Part shown: positions 57,096-64,000 of the stretch, piece by piece | Layout of the letters: each line of letters starts with the position of its first letter | Position numbering within the stretch: position 1 is the first letter of the stretch | Source: DATHTK01 sp035463295 | GTDB lineage: Bacteria; Actinomycetota; Rubrobacteria; Rubrobacterales; Rubrobacteraceae | Direction of reading: 5' to 3' | DNA: 64,000 nt | Assembly: GCA_035463295.1 (NCBI GenBank) | Contig: DATHTK010000102.1 | Location: 29,889 to 93,888, forward strand | Translations under genes and position numbers: made by a program | Notes under the pieces: generated by a model | Database searches by the model: none | Told to the model about the DNA's origin: nothing | Seen by the model: the letters and a program-made list of their open reading frames with translations, nothing else

Positions 57096-57854
57096 ATGAA
57101 CGTATTCGGTCTCGACGTCGGAGGTTCCGGCATAAAGGGCGCGCCAGTTGACACGAAGACGGGTGAGCTGCTCTCCGAAAGGGTTCGGATAAAGACACCC
57201 AAGCCAGCGACGCCCGAGGCGATAGTCGCTACGGCCATCGAGGTGGTGCGCCAGTCGGAGTGGGATGGGCCCATCGGCTGCGGTTTTCCGGCGGTCGTCA
57301 AGGACGGCATCGTGCGCACCGCGGCCAACATAGACGACGCGGCCATCGGCTTCGAAGCGCAGGCGTGTCTCGAGGAGGAGCTCAAGGTCCCGGTGCGCAT
57401 GATCAACGACGGCGACGCGGCTGGCCTCGCCGAGATGCGCTGGGGCGCCGGGCGCGACGAGGACGGCGTGGTGCTGATGCTCACGCTCGGCACCGGCATC
57501 GGAACCTCTCTGTTCGTGAGCCGCCGGCTCGTGCCGAACACGGAGCTCGGGCACATCGAGATCCGGGGCGAAGACGCCGAGCACCGCGCCTCCGACAGCG
57601 CGCGCAAGCGCGACGACCTGAGCTGGAAGCAGTACGCGGGCCGTCTGGACGAGTACCTGCACCGCATCGAGGACCTACTCTGGCCGGACCTGATCGTGAT
57701 CGGTGGGGGTATCAGCAAGAAGAGCGAGCGGTTCTTCCCGCATCTGACGGCACGTACCCCGATCGTGCGCGCCCAGATGCACAACAACGCGGGGATCGCG
57801 GGAGCCGCCCTGGCGGGCATCCCCGAAGAAGCGCCGGTCGCGGCCGCGGAGTAG
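57096..57854 (+). CDS. ppgK: Polyphosphate glucokinase (ROK family)
   Basis: 252 residues. N-terminal phosphate motif FGLDVGGSGIKGAPVDT; glucose-binding/catalytic region VRMINDGDAAGLAEMRWGAG; LMLTLGTGIGTSLFVSRR; and ELGHIEIRGEDAEHRASDS, a hallmark of polyphosphate glucokinases. It phosphorylates glucose with polyphosphate (or ATP) and is nearly confined to actinobacteria and a few other groups. There is no ROK-type helix-turn-helix. ATG start with CGGAGGG 4 nt upstream. Confidence 0.92.
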   Translation: MNVFGLDVGGSGIKGAPVDTKTGELLSERVRIKTPKPATPEAIVATAIEVVRQSEWDGPIGCGFPAVVKDGIVRTAANIDDAAIGFEAQACLEEELKVPVRMINDGDAAGLAEMRWGAGRDEDGVVLMLTLGTGIGTSLFVSRRLVPNTELGHIEIRGEDAEHRASDSARKRDDLSWKQYAGRLDEYLHRIEDLLWPDLIVIGGGISKKSERFFPHLTARTPIVRAQMHNNAGIAGAALAGIPEEAPVAAAE

Positions 57855-58029
57855 CAACCCCGCCACTCCGGGCAGAAACGTCACCGGATCGCGCATGATA
57901 ACCTGGCTCTCCGGAGTTCTCCAAGAAAGCCCCGACAACCCTCGTCCGTAACGCTTCTCGTAGCTCTTGCAGGACGGACCTCCTGTATGGTGCAGACACG
58001 CGAGATCCCGCACGAGGAAGGAATCGCAG

Positions 58030-58371
58030 GTGAAGACACGGCTACCGGCTGGTCCGGCGATGACCATGTGGAGTTCGGGGAAGGTTGCCAGCATCCTCGC
58101 TAACGTGTTGCTCGTCGCCTCTTTTGTCCTGCAAGCCAGCCACCCGGAGAATGGATTCTCCCTCGGCGCGGCCAACGACCTTGTGGGATCGCTCGCAACC
58201 GCTTTCATGATCCCCGTCGCGTTGAGCGCACGGCTGCCTGACCGGCGCTCGGTCCGGATCATCCAGGCGGCCGGTCTCACGGCCATGGCATTCTTGACCG
58301 TCGGTGGACCGCTGCTGACCTTTGAGGTGCAGTCCTCCCCTCCTGAACTCTACCCGTTACCCGCCGCGTGA
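58030..58371 (+). CDS. Hypothetical membrane protein, possibly truncated
   Basis: 113 residues with three hydrophobic helices (SILANVLLVASFVLQASH; LVGSLATAFMIPVALSA; IIQAAGLTAMAFLTVGGPLL). It ends soon after the last helix and its stop overlaps folE (convergent) by 15 bp, which hints that the original protein may have been longer. GTG with AAGGAA about 7 nt upstream. I recognise no family. Confidence 0.5.
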   Translation: MKTRLPAGPAMTMWSSGKVASILANVLLVASFVLQASHPENGFSLGAANDLVGSLATAFMIPVALSARLPDRRSVRIIQAAGLTAMAFLTVGGPLLTFEVQSSPPELYPLPAA

Positions 58372-58947
58372 GATAAGTGCCATGACCTCGGACCGGAGTC
58401 CCGCATCCTCTTCATAGACGCCCCTCGCCGCCGAGGTGACGGCGACGGTCCCGGGCCTCTGGGCTCCGGTGACGACCATGCACGTGTGCTCGGCCTCGAG
58501 GACGACGAAGGCTCCCCGCGCCCCGAGTACCTCGTGGAGGGCGTCGGCGATCTGTGCCGTCAACCGCTCCTGGAGCTGCGGCCTGCGTGCGTAACCCTCA
58601 ACCAGGCGCACGAGCTCCGAGAAACCAACGACGCGTCCGGCTGGCGCGTACGCCACGTGGGCCTTCCCCACGAAAGGCACGAGGTGGTGTTCGCAAGCGG
58701 ATACGAAGGGCACGTCGCGCATGAGCACCGTTCCCGGCCGATCCTCCGGGAAACTCACGTCGAGGCTGGCTGCGGGGTTCTCGCGCAGGCCGGCGAAGAG
58801 GCGAGCGTAGGCGCCGGCTACGCGCGTGGGTGTCTCGCGCAGCCCGTCGCGCTCGGGGTCCTCGCCGAGGGCGCGCAGGATCTCGCGCACCGCCCGTTCG
58901 ATGCGCGGTCGGTCAATCTCGCGCGGCCGTGGGGCTGAATCCGGCAA
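58357..58947 (-). CDS. folE: GTP cyclohydrolase I (type IA)
   Basis: 196 residues. Conserved segments are PTRVAGAYARLFAGLRENP, the zinc-binding VSACEHHLVPFVGKAHVAY (Cys-Glu-His-His), SELVRLVEGYARRPQLQERL and TCMVVTGAQRPGTVAVTSA with the second zinc Cys. It converts GTP to dihydroneopterin triphosphate, the first step of tetrahydrofolate synthesis. TTG start 4 nt after the HAD gene stop, with GGAGAGGTAGG overlapping that stop, so it is in the same operon. Confidence 0.94.
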   Translation of the reverse strand: MPDSAPRPREIDRPRIERAVREILRALGEDPERDGLRETPTRVAGAYARLFAGLRENPAASLDVSFPEDRPGTVLMRDVPFVSACEHHLVPFVGKAHVAYAPAGRVVGFSELVRLVEGYARRPQLQERLTAQIADALHEVLGARGAFVVLEAEHTCMVVTGAQRPGTVAVTSAARGVYEEDAGLRSEVMALISRGG

Positions 58948-58951
58948 GGTC

Positions 58952-59662
58952 CTACCTCTCCAGGAGCTCCGGCAACCCGGTCAGGTCGCGGATGACGAAG
59001 GTCGCCTCCGGTGCATCGAGGCTCTGGTCTCGGGCGACGAGCACGGTATCTATCCCGACCTCGGAGGCCCCCCGGACGTCGGCGACGGGGTCGTTGCCGA
59101 CGTGCACCGCCTTCTCCCTTTCTACGCCCGCTACGCTCAACGCCTCCTCGAAGATATCCGGCGCGGGCTTCTCCACGCCGAGGACCGCAGAGCCGACAAC
59201 GCCGTCGAAAAAGCGCGTCCAGCCGAGGTCTTCGAGCACCCGGACGAGCTGTATGTCCCAGTTGGAGACTACGTAGAGCCCGTGCCCCATCGCCTTCAGC
59301 CGGCGGAGCACCGTCTCGGATTCGGGGTAGGGTCTGAAGGAGGTCCTGCGCTCCGCCACCTCCATCAAGACGTCTACCGGAGCGTCTATGCCGAGCTCTG
59401 CGGCGGTCTCCCGTGCGTTCCGGCACCTGAATGACGCGAGGGCCTCCTCGGTGCGGTGCTTGACGTTCTCTTTTATGTGCCGTCGCATGCTCTCCCGTAC
59501 GGGAGGCGCCGCCCTCTCGACGGTTAGCCTGCCGTTTCGCGCGTACGGCGCGAGGTCCTCGACGTACCCCTCGACGTCCAACTTCACCCAGAGCAGGGTG
59601 CCGTCCACGTCTAGAAAGACCGCGTCGTAGCGCTGCTCCGGGCTCTTTGCGCCGGCGCTCAA
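58952..59662 (-). CDS. HAD family hydrolase (subfamily IA)
   Basis: 236 residues. HAD motif I YDAVFLDVDGTLLWVKLD, a helical cap (about 25-95), motif II LYVVSNWDIQLVRVLED, motif III Lys in VLGVEKPAPDIFEEAL and motif IV VHVGNDPVADVRGASEVG. The pattern fits haloacid-dehalogenase-like phosphatases on small phosphates. The TTG start overlaps the upstream stop (TTGA). It leads into folE, so a role in removing phosphate in pterin metabolism is possible but unproven. Confidence 0.87.
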   Translation of the reverse strand: MSAGAKSPEQRYDAVFLDVDGTLLWVKLDVEGYVEDLAPYARNGRLTVERAAPPVRESMRRHIKENVKHRTEEALASFRCRNARETAAELGIDAPVDVLMEVAERRTSFRPYPESETVLRRLKAMGHGLYVVSNWDIQLVRVLEDLGWTRFFDGVVGSAVLGVEKPAPDIFEEALSVAGVEREKAVHVGNDPVADVRGASEVGIDTVLVARDQSLDAPEATFVIRDLTGLPELLER

Positions 59663-59889
59663 AGGACCTCGATGTCGAGTTCGCGCTCCTCGGCGAGCCG
59701 AGAGAGGACGTACTCGGCGTCGCCCGAGAGGTCGGATGAGAGCTGGAAGTACGCCGTCTGGGGGTAGTAGTCCTCGGGCTCGGACTCGACGTGTTCGTAA
59801 TCGGCGCCGAGTTCGTCGAGCGCGTCGCGCACGAGTTCCAGGTCCTCCTCGCTCCTGACGTTCGCCACGCGCACCATGGTCTCGCTCAC
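59659..59889 (-). CDS. Small acidic ferredoxin-like-fold hypothetical protein (76 aa)
   Basis: 76 residues (MVRVANVRSEEDLELVRDAL; YYPQTAYFQLSSDLSGDAEY) with a beta-alpha-beta layout, very acidic. Unknown function. GTG at 59889 chosen because GGAGGTG lies 4 nt upstream; the ATG at 59878 has no suitable spacing. It sits 13 nt after the aminopeptidase gene and overlaps the HAD gene start, so all are in one operon. Confidence 0.6.
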   Translation of the reverse strand: MSETMVRVANVRSEEDLELVRDALDELGADYEHVESEPEDYYPQTAYFQLSSDLSGDAEYVLSRLAEERELDIEVL

Positions 59890-59902
59890 GGGCACCTCCA
59901 GG

Positions 59903-61003
59903 CTATCCGAAATCGTAGTCTCTGAACCCGCCGTTCTCCTGCAAGAGCTCGCCGTCGAGGTAGAACTCGCCGCCGTCGCGCAGGTCGCAGATGAGGTCCC
60001 AGTGCACGCTGGAGTCGTTCTTGCCGCCGGTCTTCTCGTACGAACGCCCGACCGCGAGGTGCACGGTGCCACCGAGCTTCTCGTCGAACAGGATGCTCCT
60101 GGTCGCACGCTTGATGCCGTAGTTGGTCCCGATGCCGAGCTCCCCGAGGTAGCGCGACCCCGCATCGGCGTCGAGCATGCTCATCAGGTACTCCTCCCCC
60201 TTCTCGGCGCTCGCGTCGACGACCCTCCCCCCCTCGAACCTGAGTCTGACCTCCGAAACCTCCCGACCAGCTACTGCTACAGGTACGCCGAAGTAGACCA
60301 CCCCCTCTGCCGAATCCTCGACTGGCCCCGTGAAAACCTCGCCGCAGGGCATGTTGTGCCGGCCGTCGCCGTTTACAAAGGTGCGCCCCTGGACGGAGAG
60401 CGTAAGATCCGTCCCTGGCCCCACGATGCGCACCTCGCGCCCAGCGTCCAGCCGCTCTATGAGACGACCCTGCTCCCCGGCCTTCTCCCGCCAGTACCGG
60501 ACCGGGTCCTCCTCATCGAGCGCCATCGCCCCGAAGGCGAACTCCTCGTACTCCTCGAGCCCCATCTCCGACTCCTGCGCCAGCGCCTGCGTCGGATAGA
60601 GCGTCAGAACCCACCGGTCCCTCGCAAGTACCAGGTCCTGAACCGCCTTGTCCCGCTTGCCCAATGCTCGCTGCTTGTGCGGGTCCACGTTAGCCAGCGC
60701 TCTTGTATTGTGTGGTGCCAATATGGAGATGTGGGCGTCGGCGCCCTCGTAGATCGCACGCGCTATGGGGGGCGTCTTCTCGTAGTGGAGGTCCTGCGCG
60801 TACTCGAAGAAGAGCTCCTGGACGCCGGGGAGGGAGACCTGGGGTATAGGGATGGCACCGGCCTGGAGGAGACGGGCATAGACCTCCTTTATGAGGGGGT
60901 CCGCCAGCGCTCCGCCGGAGAGCAGGATCTGCTCCCCCTCTCCGGCCTCGATAGAGTAGTCCACCAGCACCCGCGCCAGTTTCTCTAACCGCTCGTCCCT
61001 CAC
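59903..61003 (-). CDS. M29 family aminopeptidase
   Basis: 366 residues of the AmpS/AmpT thermophilic aminopeptidase family: the N-terminal KLARVLVDYSIEAGEGEQIL, RHNMPCGEVFTGPVEDSAEG (metal Glu), YLGELGIGTNYGIKRATRS (metal Glu), GGTVHLAVGRSYEKTGG and the C-terminal SSVHWDLICDLRDG (metal His and Asp). It removes N-terminal residues from peptides using two metal ions. GTG start with GAGGAG 4 nt upstream. First gene of the operon aminopeptidase, small acidic protein, HAD, folE. The 178 nt upstream carry no other gene. Confidence 0.9.
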   Translation of the reverse strand: MRDERLEKLARVLVDYSIEAGEGEQILLSGGALADPLIKEVYARLLQAGAIPIPQVSLPGVQELFFEYAQDLHYEKTPPIARAIYEGADAHISILAPHNTRALANVDPHKQRALGKRDKAVQDLVLARDRWVLTLYPTQALAQESEMGLEEYEEFAFGAMALDEEDPVRYWREKAGEQGRLIERLDAGREVRIVGPGTDLTLSVQGRTFVNGDGRHNMPCGEVFTGPVEDSAEGVVYFGVPVAVAGREVSEVRLRFEGGRVVDASAEKGEEYLMSMLDADAGSRYLGELGIGTNYGIKRATRSILFDEKLGGTVHLAVGRSYEKTGGKNDSSVHWDLICDLRDGGEFYLDGELLQENGGFRDYDFG

Positions 61004-61181
61004 GCCACGCTCCTCGAGTAGGTTGTCCGGATAGAGGTTATCATCGAAACCCGCCTGGATTCTTGCTCTCTCGGGCCTGGAACGAAAGCGTCAAGGGAGC
61101 TCCGCCAAGAGGGGCTCTGGCATGAGGTGAGGGGCCCATTCGACCGGGCCGAAGCGGCTGCCACCCAGGAGAGAGCGGTCC

Positions 61182-61961
61182 TCACTCCCGGGTTGTCACG
61201 AGGCCACGTCTCGTGTACTCCAGCGCTTCACGCATCCGCTCCAGAATGGTCGCCGGGTCCGGGGTGCCGAGCGGCCAGGGCTTGAGTTCCAGGCTCACGG
61301 CGCCGGAGTACTCGTCGCGGGCGAGGGCGGCCAGCAGCGGCTTGAGAGGTAGGCGGCCCCTGCCGGGGAGGCGGTGCTGGTCCCCGCCGGTGAGGTCGGA
61401 GTCTGAGAGGTGGACGTGCCGGAGCTGGCCGGAGAGCAGGGAGTAGGCGTGCATAAGGTCCACCTTGCTCGCCCCGACATGGCTGGTATCTAGCGTCACC
61501 TCGCCCAGGACGAGGAGGTCCTCGGGCAGGTAGCAGTTCCGAGACCGCCCGATGCCCAAGATCCCACGGCGCTCGTTGCGGGGCATGTTCTCGACCGCGA
61601 CGGTAACACCGTATTCCCTCGCCCGCTCCAACGTCCCGACCCTCCACCTCTCCAGCGGCTGACCGGGGGATGGCGGGTGCGCTACGACGACCTCGGCCCC
61701 GATCCTGTGTGCGAGTTTGGCGGAGCGGATCAGGGTCTCCTCCGGCCCGAGGTTCCAGGCCCCGCGGCGCAGCGGCGGGTGGAGGGCGACGATCGGGATG
61801 CCGTGCCTTTCGATTAGGCTCCTCAAGAAAGCGTCCTGGTGCGTGTCCCAGCGGTCGTCCATCATGACCTCGACCCCGTCGAAGCCGGCCCCGGCAGCCC
61901 AGGAGTAGACGCGCTCCAGCCCGAAGGGGTAGAGGGAGCCGGTGCTGAAGACGACCCGCAT
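61182..61961 (-). CDS. Sugar phosphate isomerase/epimerase-like TIM-barrel protein
   Basis: 259 residues (AP-endonuclease-2/xylose-isomerase-like barrel): VVFSTGSLYPFGLERVYSWA, FDGVEVMMDDRWDTHQDAFL, VVVAHPPSPGQPLERWRVG, VAVENMPRNERRGILG, VTLDTSHVGASKVDLMHAY, LRHVHLSDSDLTGGDQH and VSLELKPWPLG. His/Glu/Asp ligands for a divalent metal are present. The ATG overlaps the DUF72 stop (TGATG), so the two are coupled. Substrate unknown. Confidence 0.83.
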   Translation of the reverse strand: MRVVFSTGSLYPFGLERVYSWAAGAGFDGVEVMMDDRWDTHQDAFLRSLIERHGIPIVALHPPLRRGAWNLGPEETLIRSAKLAHRIGAEVVVAHPPSPGQPLERWRVGTLERAREYGVTVAVENMPRNERRGILGIGRSRNCYLPEDLLVLGEVTLDTSHVGASKVDLMHAYSLLSGQLRHVHLSDSDLTGGDQHRLPGRGRLPLKPLLAALARDEYSGAVSLELKPWPLGTPDPATILERMREALEYTRRGLVTTRE

Positions 61962-62575
61962 CAGCGGCGCCGGATCTCCAGCAGCTGCGCCAGCGTCGAG
62001 GGGGAGTGATTCTGGTAGTGGTTGTTGGCGTAGGCGAAGACCTCGCATCCCGCTGCGAGAAAACGGTCGAAGCGCTCCGACCACCATTCGAGGTCCTTCC
62101 GCCGGTCGCGCTTCGGGCCCGTGTGGCCCGACAGGAACTCCCTTCTGTCCCCGAGCCACCGGACGTAGACGAAGCCCGCCGTCGCCGCGTCCAGGCGCGG
62201 CATGCGCGGGTAGTCGATCAGGGTCAGCGCCGCGCCGCGTTCCCGCAGCATCTGTACCAGGTCCGAGCCGAGCCAGCTGCGGTGGCGGACCTCGACCGCG
62301 TAGCGGTAGCCCTCCGGCAGGACCGCGAGGAAGTCCTCCAGCACCCCCATGCCCTCGACCGTGAACGAGGGAGACAACTGCAGGAGAAGCGGGCCGAGCT
62401 TGTCGCCGAGAGAGTCCATCGTGCGTACAAACGTGACGGCGAGGTCCTCGCAGCCGACCAGGCTCTTTTCGTGGGTGATCTCCTGGGAGTTCTGTATACC
62501 GTCCACAAACATGCTCACTCTCACGGTCGTCGCCGTAAGATAGCGCAAACGCCGCGCCTCCTTTCTATGGCTCAT
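61961..62575 (-). CDS. DUF72 (YecE-like) protein, 5'-truncated
   Basis: 204 residues. Sequence from about residue 33 matches DUF72 (QEITHEKSLVGCEDLAVTFV; LGDKLGPLLLQLSPSFTVEG; YAVEVRHRSWLGSDLVQML; GFVYVRWLGDRREFLSGHTG; CEVFAYANNHYQNHSPST). The usual first 60-80 residues, with a GTSGWSY-like start and an EVNSTFY motif, are missing and replaced by unrelated residues 1-30. It looks like a truncated gene at an island edge. The downstream TIM-barrel gene is still coupled to it. Function of DUF72 is unknown. Confidence 0.75.
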   Translation of the reverse strand: MSHRKEARRLRYLTATTVRVSMFVDGIQNSQEITHEKSLVGCEDLAVTFVRTMDSLGDKLGPLLLQLSPSFTVEGMGVLEDFLAVLPEGYRYAVEVRHRSWLGSDLVQMLRERGAALTLIDYPRMPRLDAATAGFVYVRWLGDRREFLSGHTGPKRDRRKDLEWWSERFDRFLAAGCEVFAYANNHYQNHSPSTLAQLLEIRRR

Positions 62576-62643
62576 TTTATGACCTCGAGGGTCAAAGTGG
62601 GTATGCGTGTACCTCAGGTAGCGAATTCGAGCGAAAGTAGAGA

Positions 62644-62677
62644 TCCGACGAGCGGACTCGAACCGCTGACCTGCTCC
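62644..62677 (-). tRNA. tRNA 3'-end remnant (acceptor and T-arm only)
   Basis: On the minus strand, acceptor-like CGTCGGA (62644-62650), a perfect T-arm AGCGG-TTCGAGT-CCGCT (62651-62667) and variable loop AGGTC with GGAGC before it have correct tRNA spacing. There is no complementary 5' half (TCCGACG, D-arm or anticodon stem), so this is a fragment, as left at an integration site. Confidence 0.65.
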
Positions 62678-62679
62678 AG

Positions 62680-63057
62680 CTACGAGTTAGACTTGGCATC
62701 CTCTATCTGAGCCGAAAAGTCGCTTACATACAGCGAAAAGTGTCCGCAGCGTACCGCCACGTCACGCCCAATTACGTCTAGGTTAGTGTACCGGATAGTG
62801 TAAGGCAGTAAACGACGAGGTGTGCCGTTCGGCTGCCCACGCCAGAGCTGACTTTCAGCCGCCTCTCGGGCTGCTCGTGGGGTGTCGCGCCAGAGCTGCG
62901 AGAACGCCCACGGGGCGGCCACGATTACGTCGTTCAGTTCAGGGCGGTAGAATCGGGACGGTCGCGGACGAGGATGGTAACCGTGTACTTCCGAGAGTTC
63001 GGCTTCTACGAGCCTGGGTGAATAAGCCGGAAAGAATAGTCTATTTGAAGGATGCAC
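62680..63057 (-). CDS. Possible hypothetical protein (125 aa)
   Basis: A 125-residue frame, with balanced composition (Tyr, Phe, Asn, Ser as well as Arg/Ala), whose stop codon lies next to the tRNA remnant. GTG start with AGGAG 6 nt upstream. I recognise no family. The lower GC in this stretch and position at an island edge fit acquired DNA, but it may also be an accidental frame. Confidence 0.35.
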   Translation of the reverse strand: MHPSNRLFFPAYSPRLVEAELSEVHGYHPRPRPSRFYRPELNDVIVAAPWAFSQLWRDTPRAAREAAESQLWRGQPNGTPRRLLPYTIRYTNLDVIGRDVAVRCGHFSLYVSDFSAQIEDAKSNS

Positions 63058-63146
63058 TGATCTCCTGTCTAGGCTACAAATGTAGCTAAGTTCGTCAACC
63101 GGATGGAGTTAGTGGACCTTATCGATCACGAGGAGGTAGATAGTTA

Positions 63147-64000
63147 ATGGCTGATCTACGAGTCATTACGCTCACGGGAGCAGACGCCGCACTCGGAGAA
63201 GCGGCGGTCGAACGTTTCGGCAGTGGGCTCCGGGGGGAATTGCTACGCCCCGGAGATCCTGGCTACGAGGCAGCCCGGAAGGTCTGGAACGGCTTGATAG
63301 ACAAGCGTCCGGCCCTCATCGCTCGCTGTGCGGGGGTAGGCGACGTCATAGACTCGGTTAACTTCGCTCGCGAGAACGATCTCTTGGTGGCGGTGCGCGG
63401 CGGGGGCCACAACGTCTCCGGCAACGCGGCATGCGACGGCGGGCTGGTGATCGACCTCTCTCAAATGAAGGGCATACGGGTTGACCCCGAGCGGCGCACG
63501 GTCCGTGCCGAGAGCGGCGCTACTATAGGGGATCTCGACCGCGAGACGCAGGTCTTTGGGCTGGCGACGCCCATGGGAGTGGTCGCACAGACCGGGATAG
63601 CCGGGCTCACTCTGGGCGGCGGGATCGGCTGGCTGAGGCGCAAGTACGGCCTCTCTTTGGACAACTTGATCTCTGTGGACGTCGTCACTGCCGATGGTAA
63701 GTTCCTCACCGCCAGCGAGACCGAGAATGCGGACCTCTTCTGGGGTGTGAGAGGCGGTGGCGGCAACTTCGGAGTGGTGACCTCCTTCGAGTACCGCCTC
63801 CACCCAGTACGTCCAGAGGTGATGTTCTGCTTCGTACTCTACCCTGGAGAGAGGGCGAGAGAAGTGCTCAGCTTCTGTGAGGAGTACGCAGCGGAGGCAC
63901 CTGACGAAGTAAGCCCCATAGGGAGCCTGGGCCGCGTGCCGCCTGTAGAGCTGTTCCCAGAGAGTTGGCACGGCGAACCTATGGTGGCGGTACTGGCTAT
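63147..64000 (+). CDS. FAD-binding oxidoreductase (BBE/FAD-linked oxidase family), partial
   Basis: At least 284 residues; the gene runs off the right edge. The PCMH-type FAD domain is clear: LLVAVRGGGHNVSGNAACDG (the His is the usual 8-alpha FAD attachment residue), GLVIDLSQMKGIRVDPERRT, TGIAGLTLGGGIGWLRRKYG and NADLFWGVRGGGGNFGVVTS. The Cys used for bicovalent FAD in berberine-bridge-type enzymes is absent from the GGGIGWL loop. Substrate unknown. ATG with AGGAGGTAG about 8 nt upstream. Confidence 0.85.
   Translation, partial: MADLRVITLTGADAALGEAAVERFGSGLRGELLRPGDPGYEAARKVWNGLIDKRPALIARCAGVGDVIDSVNFARENDLLVAVRGGGHNVSGNAACDGGLVIDLSQMKGIRVDPERRTVRAESGATIGDLDRETQVFGLATPMGVVAQTGIAGLTLGGGIGWLRRKYGLSLDNLISVDVVTADGKFLTASETENADLFWGVRGGGGNFGVVTSFEYRLHPVRPEVMFCFVLYPGERAREVLSFCEEYAAEAPDEVSPIGSLGRVPPVELFPESWHGEPMVAVLA

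Noticed and set aside
57675..58286. Minus-strand 203-residue frame opposite ppgK and the small membrane gene
   Set aside because: It overlaps ppgK in antisense, has no ribosome binding site and its translation is low in hydrophobic core patterns.
62640..62720. Complete tRNA gene
   Set aside because: Only the 3' half is present; no 5' acceptor strand, D-arm or anticodon stem can be built.

Overview
This is chromosomal DNA from a very GC-rich bacterium with densely packed genes, no rRNA operon and no intact tRNA. A polyphosphate glucokinase, a primary-type sigma factor with a very short N-terminus, PASTA-kinase signalling, a GH63-type mannosylglycerate hydrolase, frequent GTG/TTG starts and many probable leaderless promoters together suggest a deep-branching actinobacterium. 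Rubrobacter is my best guess; this is inference from gene content, not a database match.

Layout. 0-9.9 kb is housekeeping: flavin reductase-like protein, RidA, glutaredoxin, histidine phosphatase, a cold-shock-domain protein, a pheA/HARE-HTH pair, uppP, a Crp/Fnr regulator and a degenerate GGDEF protein. 10-20.9 kb holds a sigma-70 factor, PAP2 phosphatase, MBL hydrolase, two Fur-family regulators, MMPL and MFS exporters, SppA and a large coiled-coil protein. 21-30.6 kb is more accessory: a Tat-lipoprotein sulfatase-fold enzyme, a TauE-like permease, a copper amine oxidase-like protein paired with a Gmad2 protein, a beta-lactamase-fold hydrolase, degraded fragments and a PASTA kinase. 30.7-47.7 kb holds RecQ, PgsA, NDH-2, YjbQ, HAD and Nudix hydrolases, an AlkA-type glycosylase, mannosylglycerate hydrolase, a beta-decarboxylating dehydrogenase and a coupled phosphodiesterase/glycosyltransferase pair.

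47.8-57.1 kb is an iron-uptake region. efeO-efeB and an fbpA-fbpB-fbpC-type ferric ABC transporter each sit behind a very similar Fur-like box, and their two unrelated lipoproteins carry the same kind of N-terminal leader and Thr/Glu linker. A sugar-nucleotide epimerase and a GT-C-like membrane protein lie between them. 57-62.5 kb holds ppgK, folE, a HAD phosphatase, an M29 aminopeptidase, a TIM-barrel protein and a 5'-truncated DUF72 gene. The window ends in a probable island edge marked by a tRNA 3'-end remnant, followed by an FAD oxidoreductase that runs off the end.

The most unusual signals are a 42-bp perfect palindrome inside the copper amine oxidase-like gene, that enzyme's altered cofactor motif, two convergent gene pairs whose stop codons both lie inside one perfect hairpin, the duplicated Fur-box/lipoprotein-leader arrangement, a nested RNA-like structure at 3.1-3.2 kb, an inverted pair of DnaA boxes at 41.4 kb, and a recurring -10 box placed 6-10 nt before start codons.
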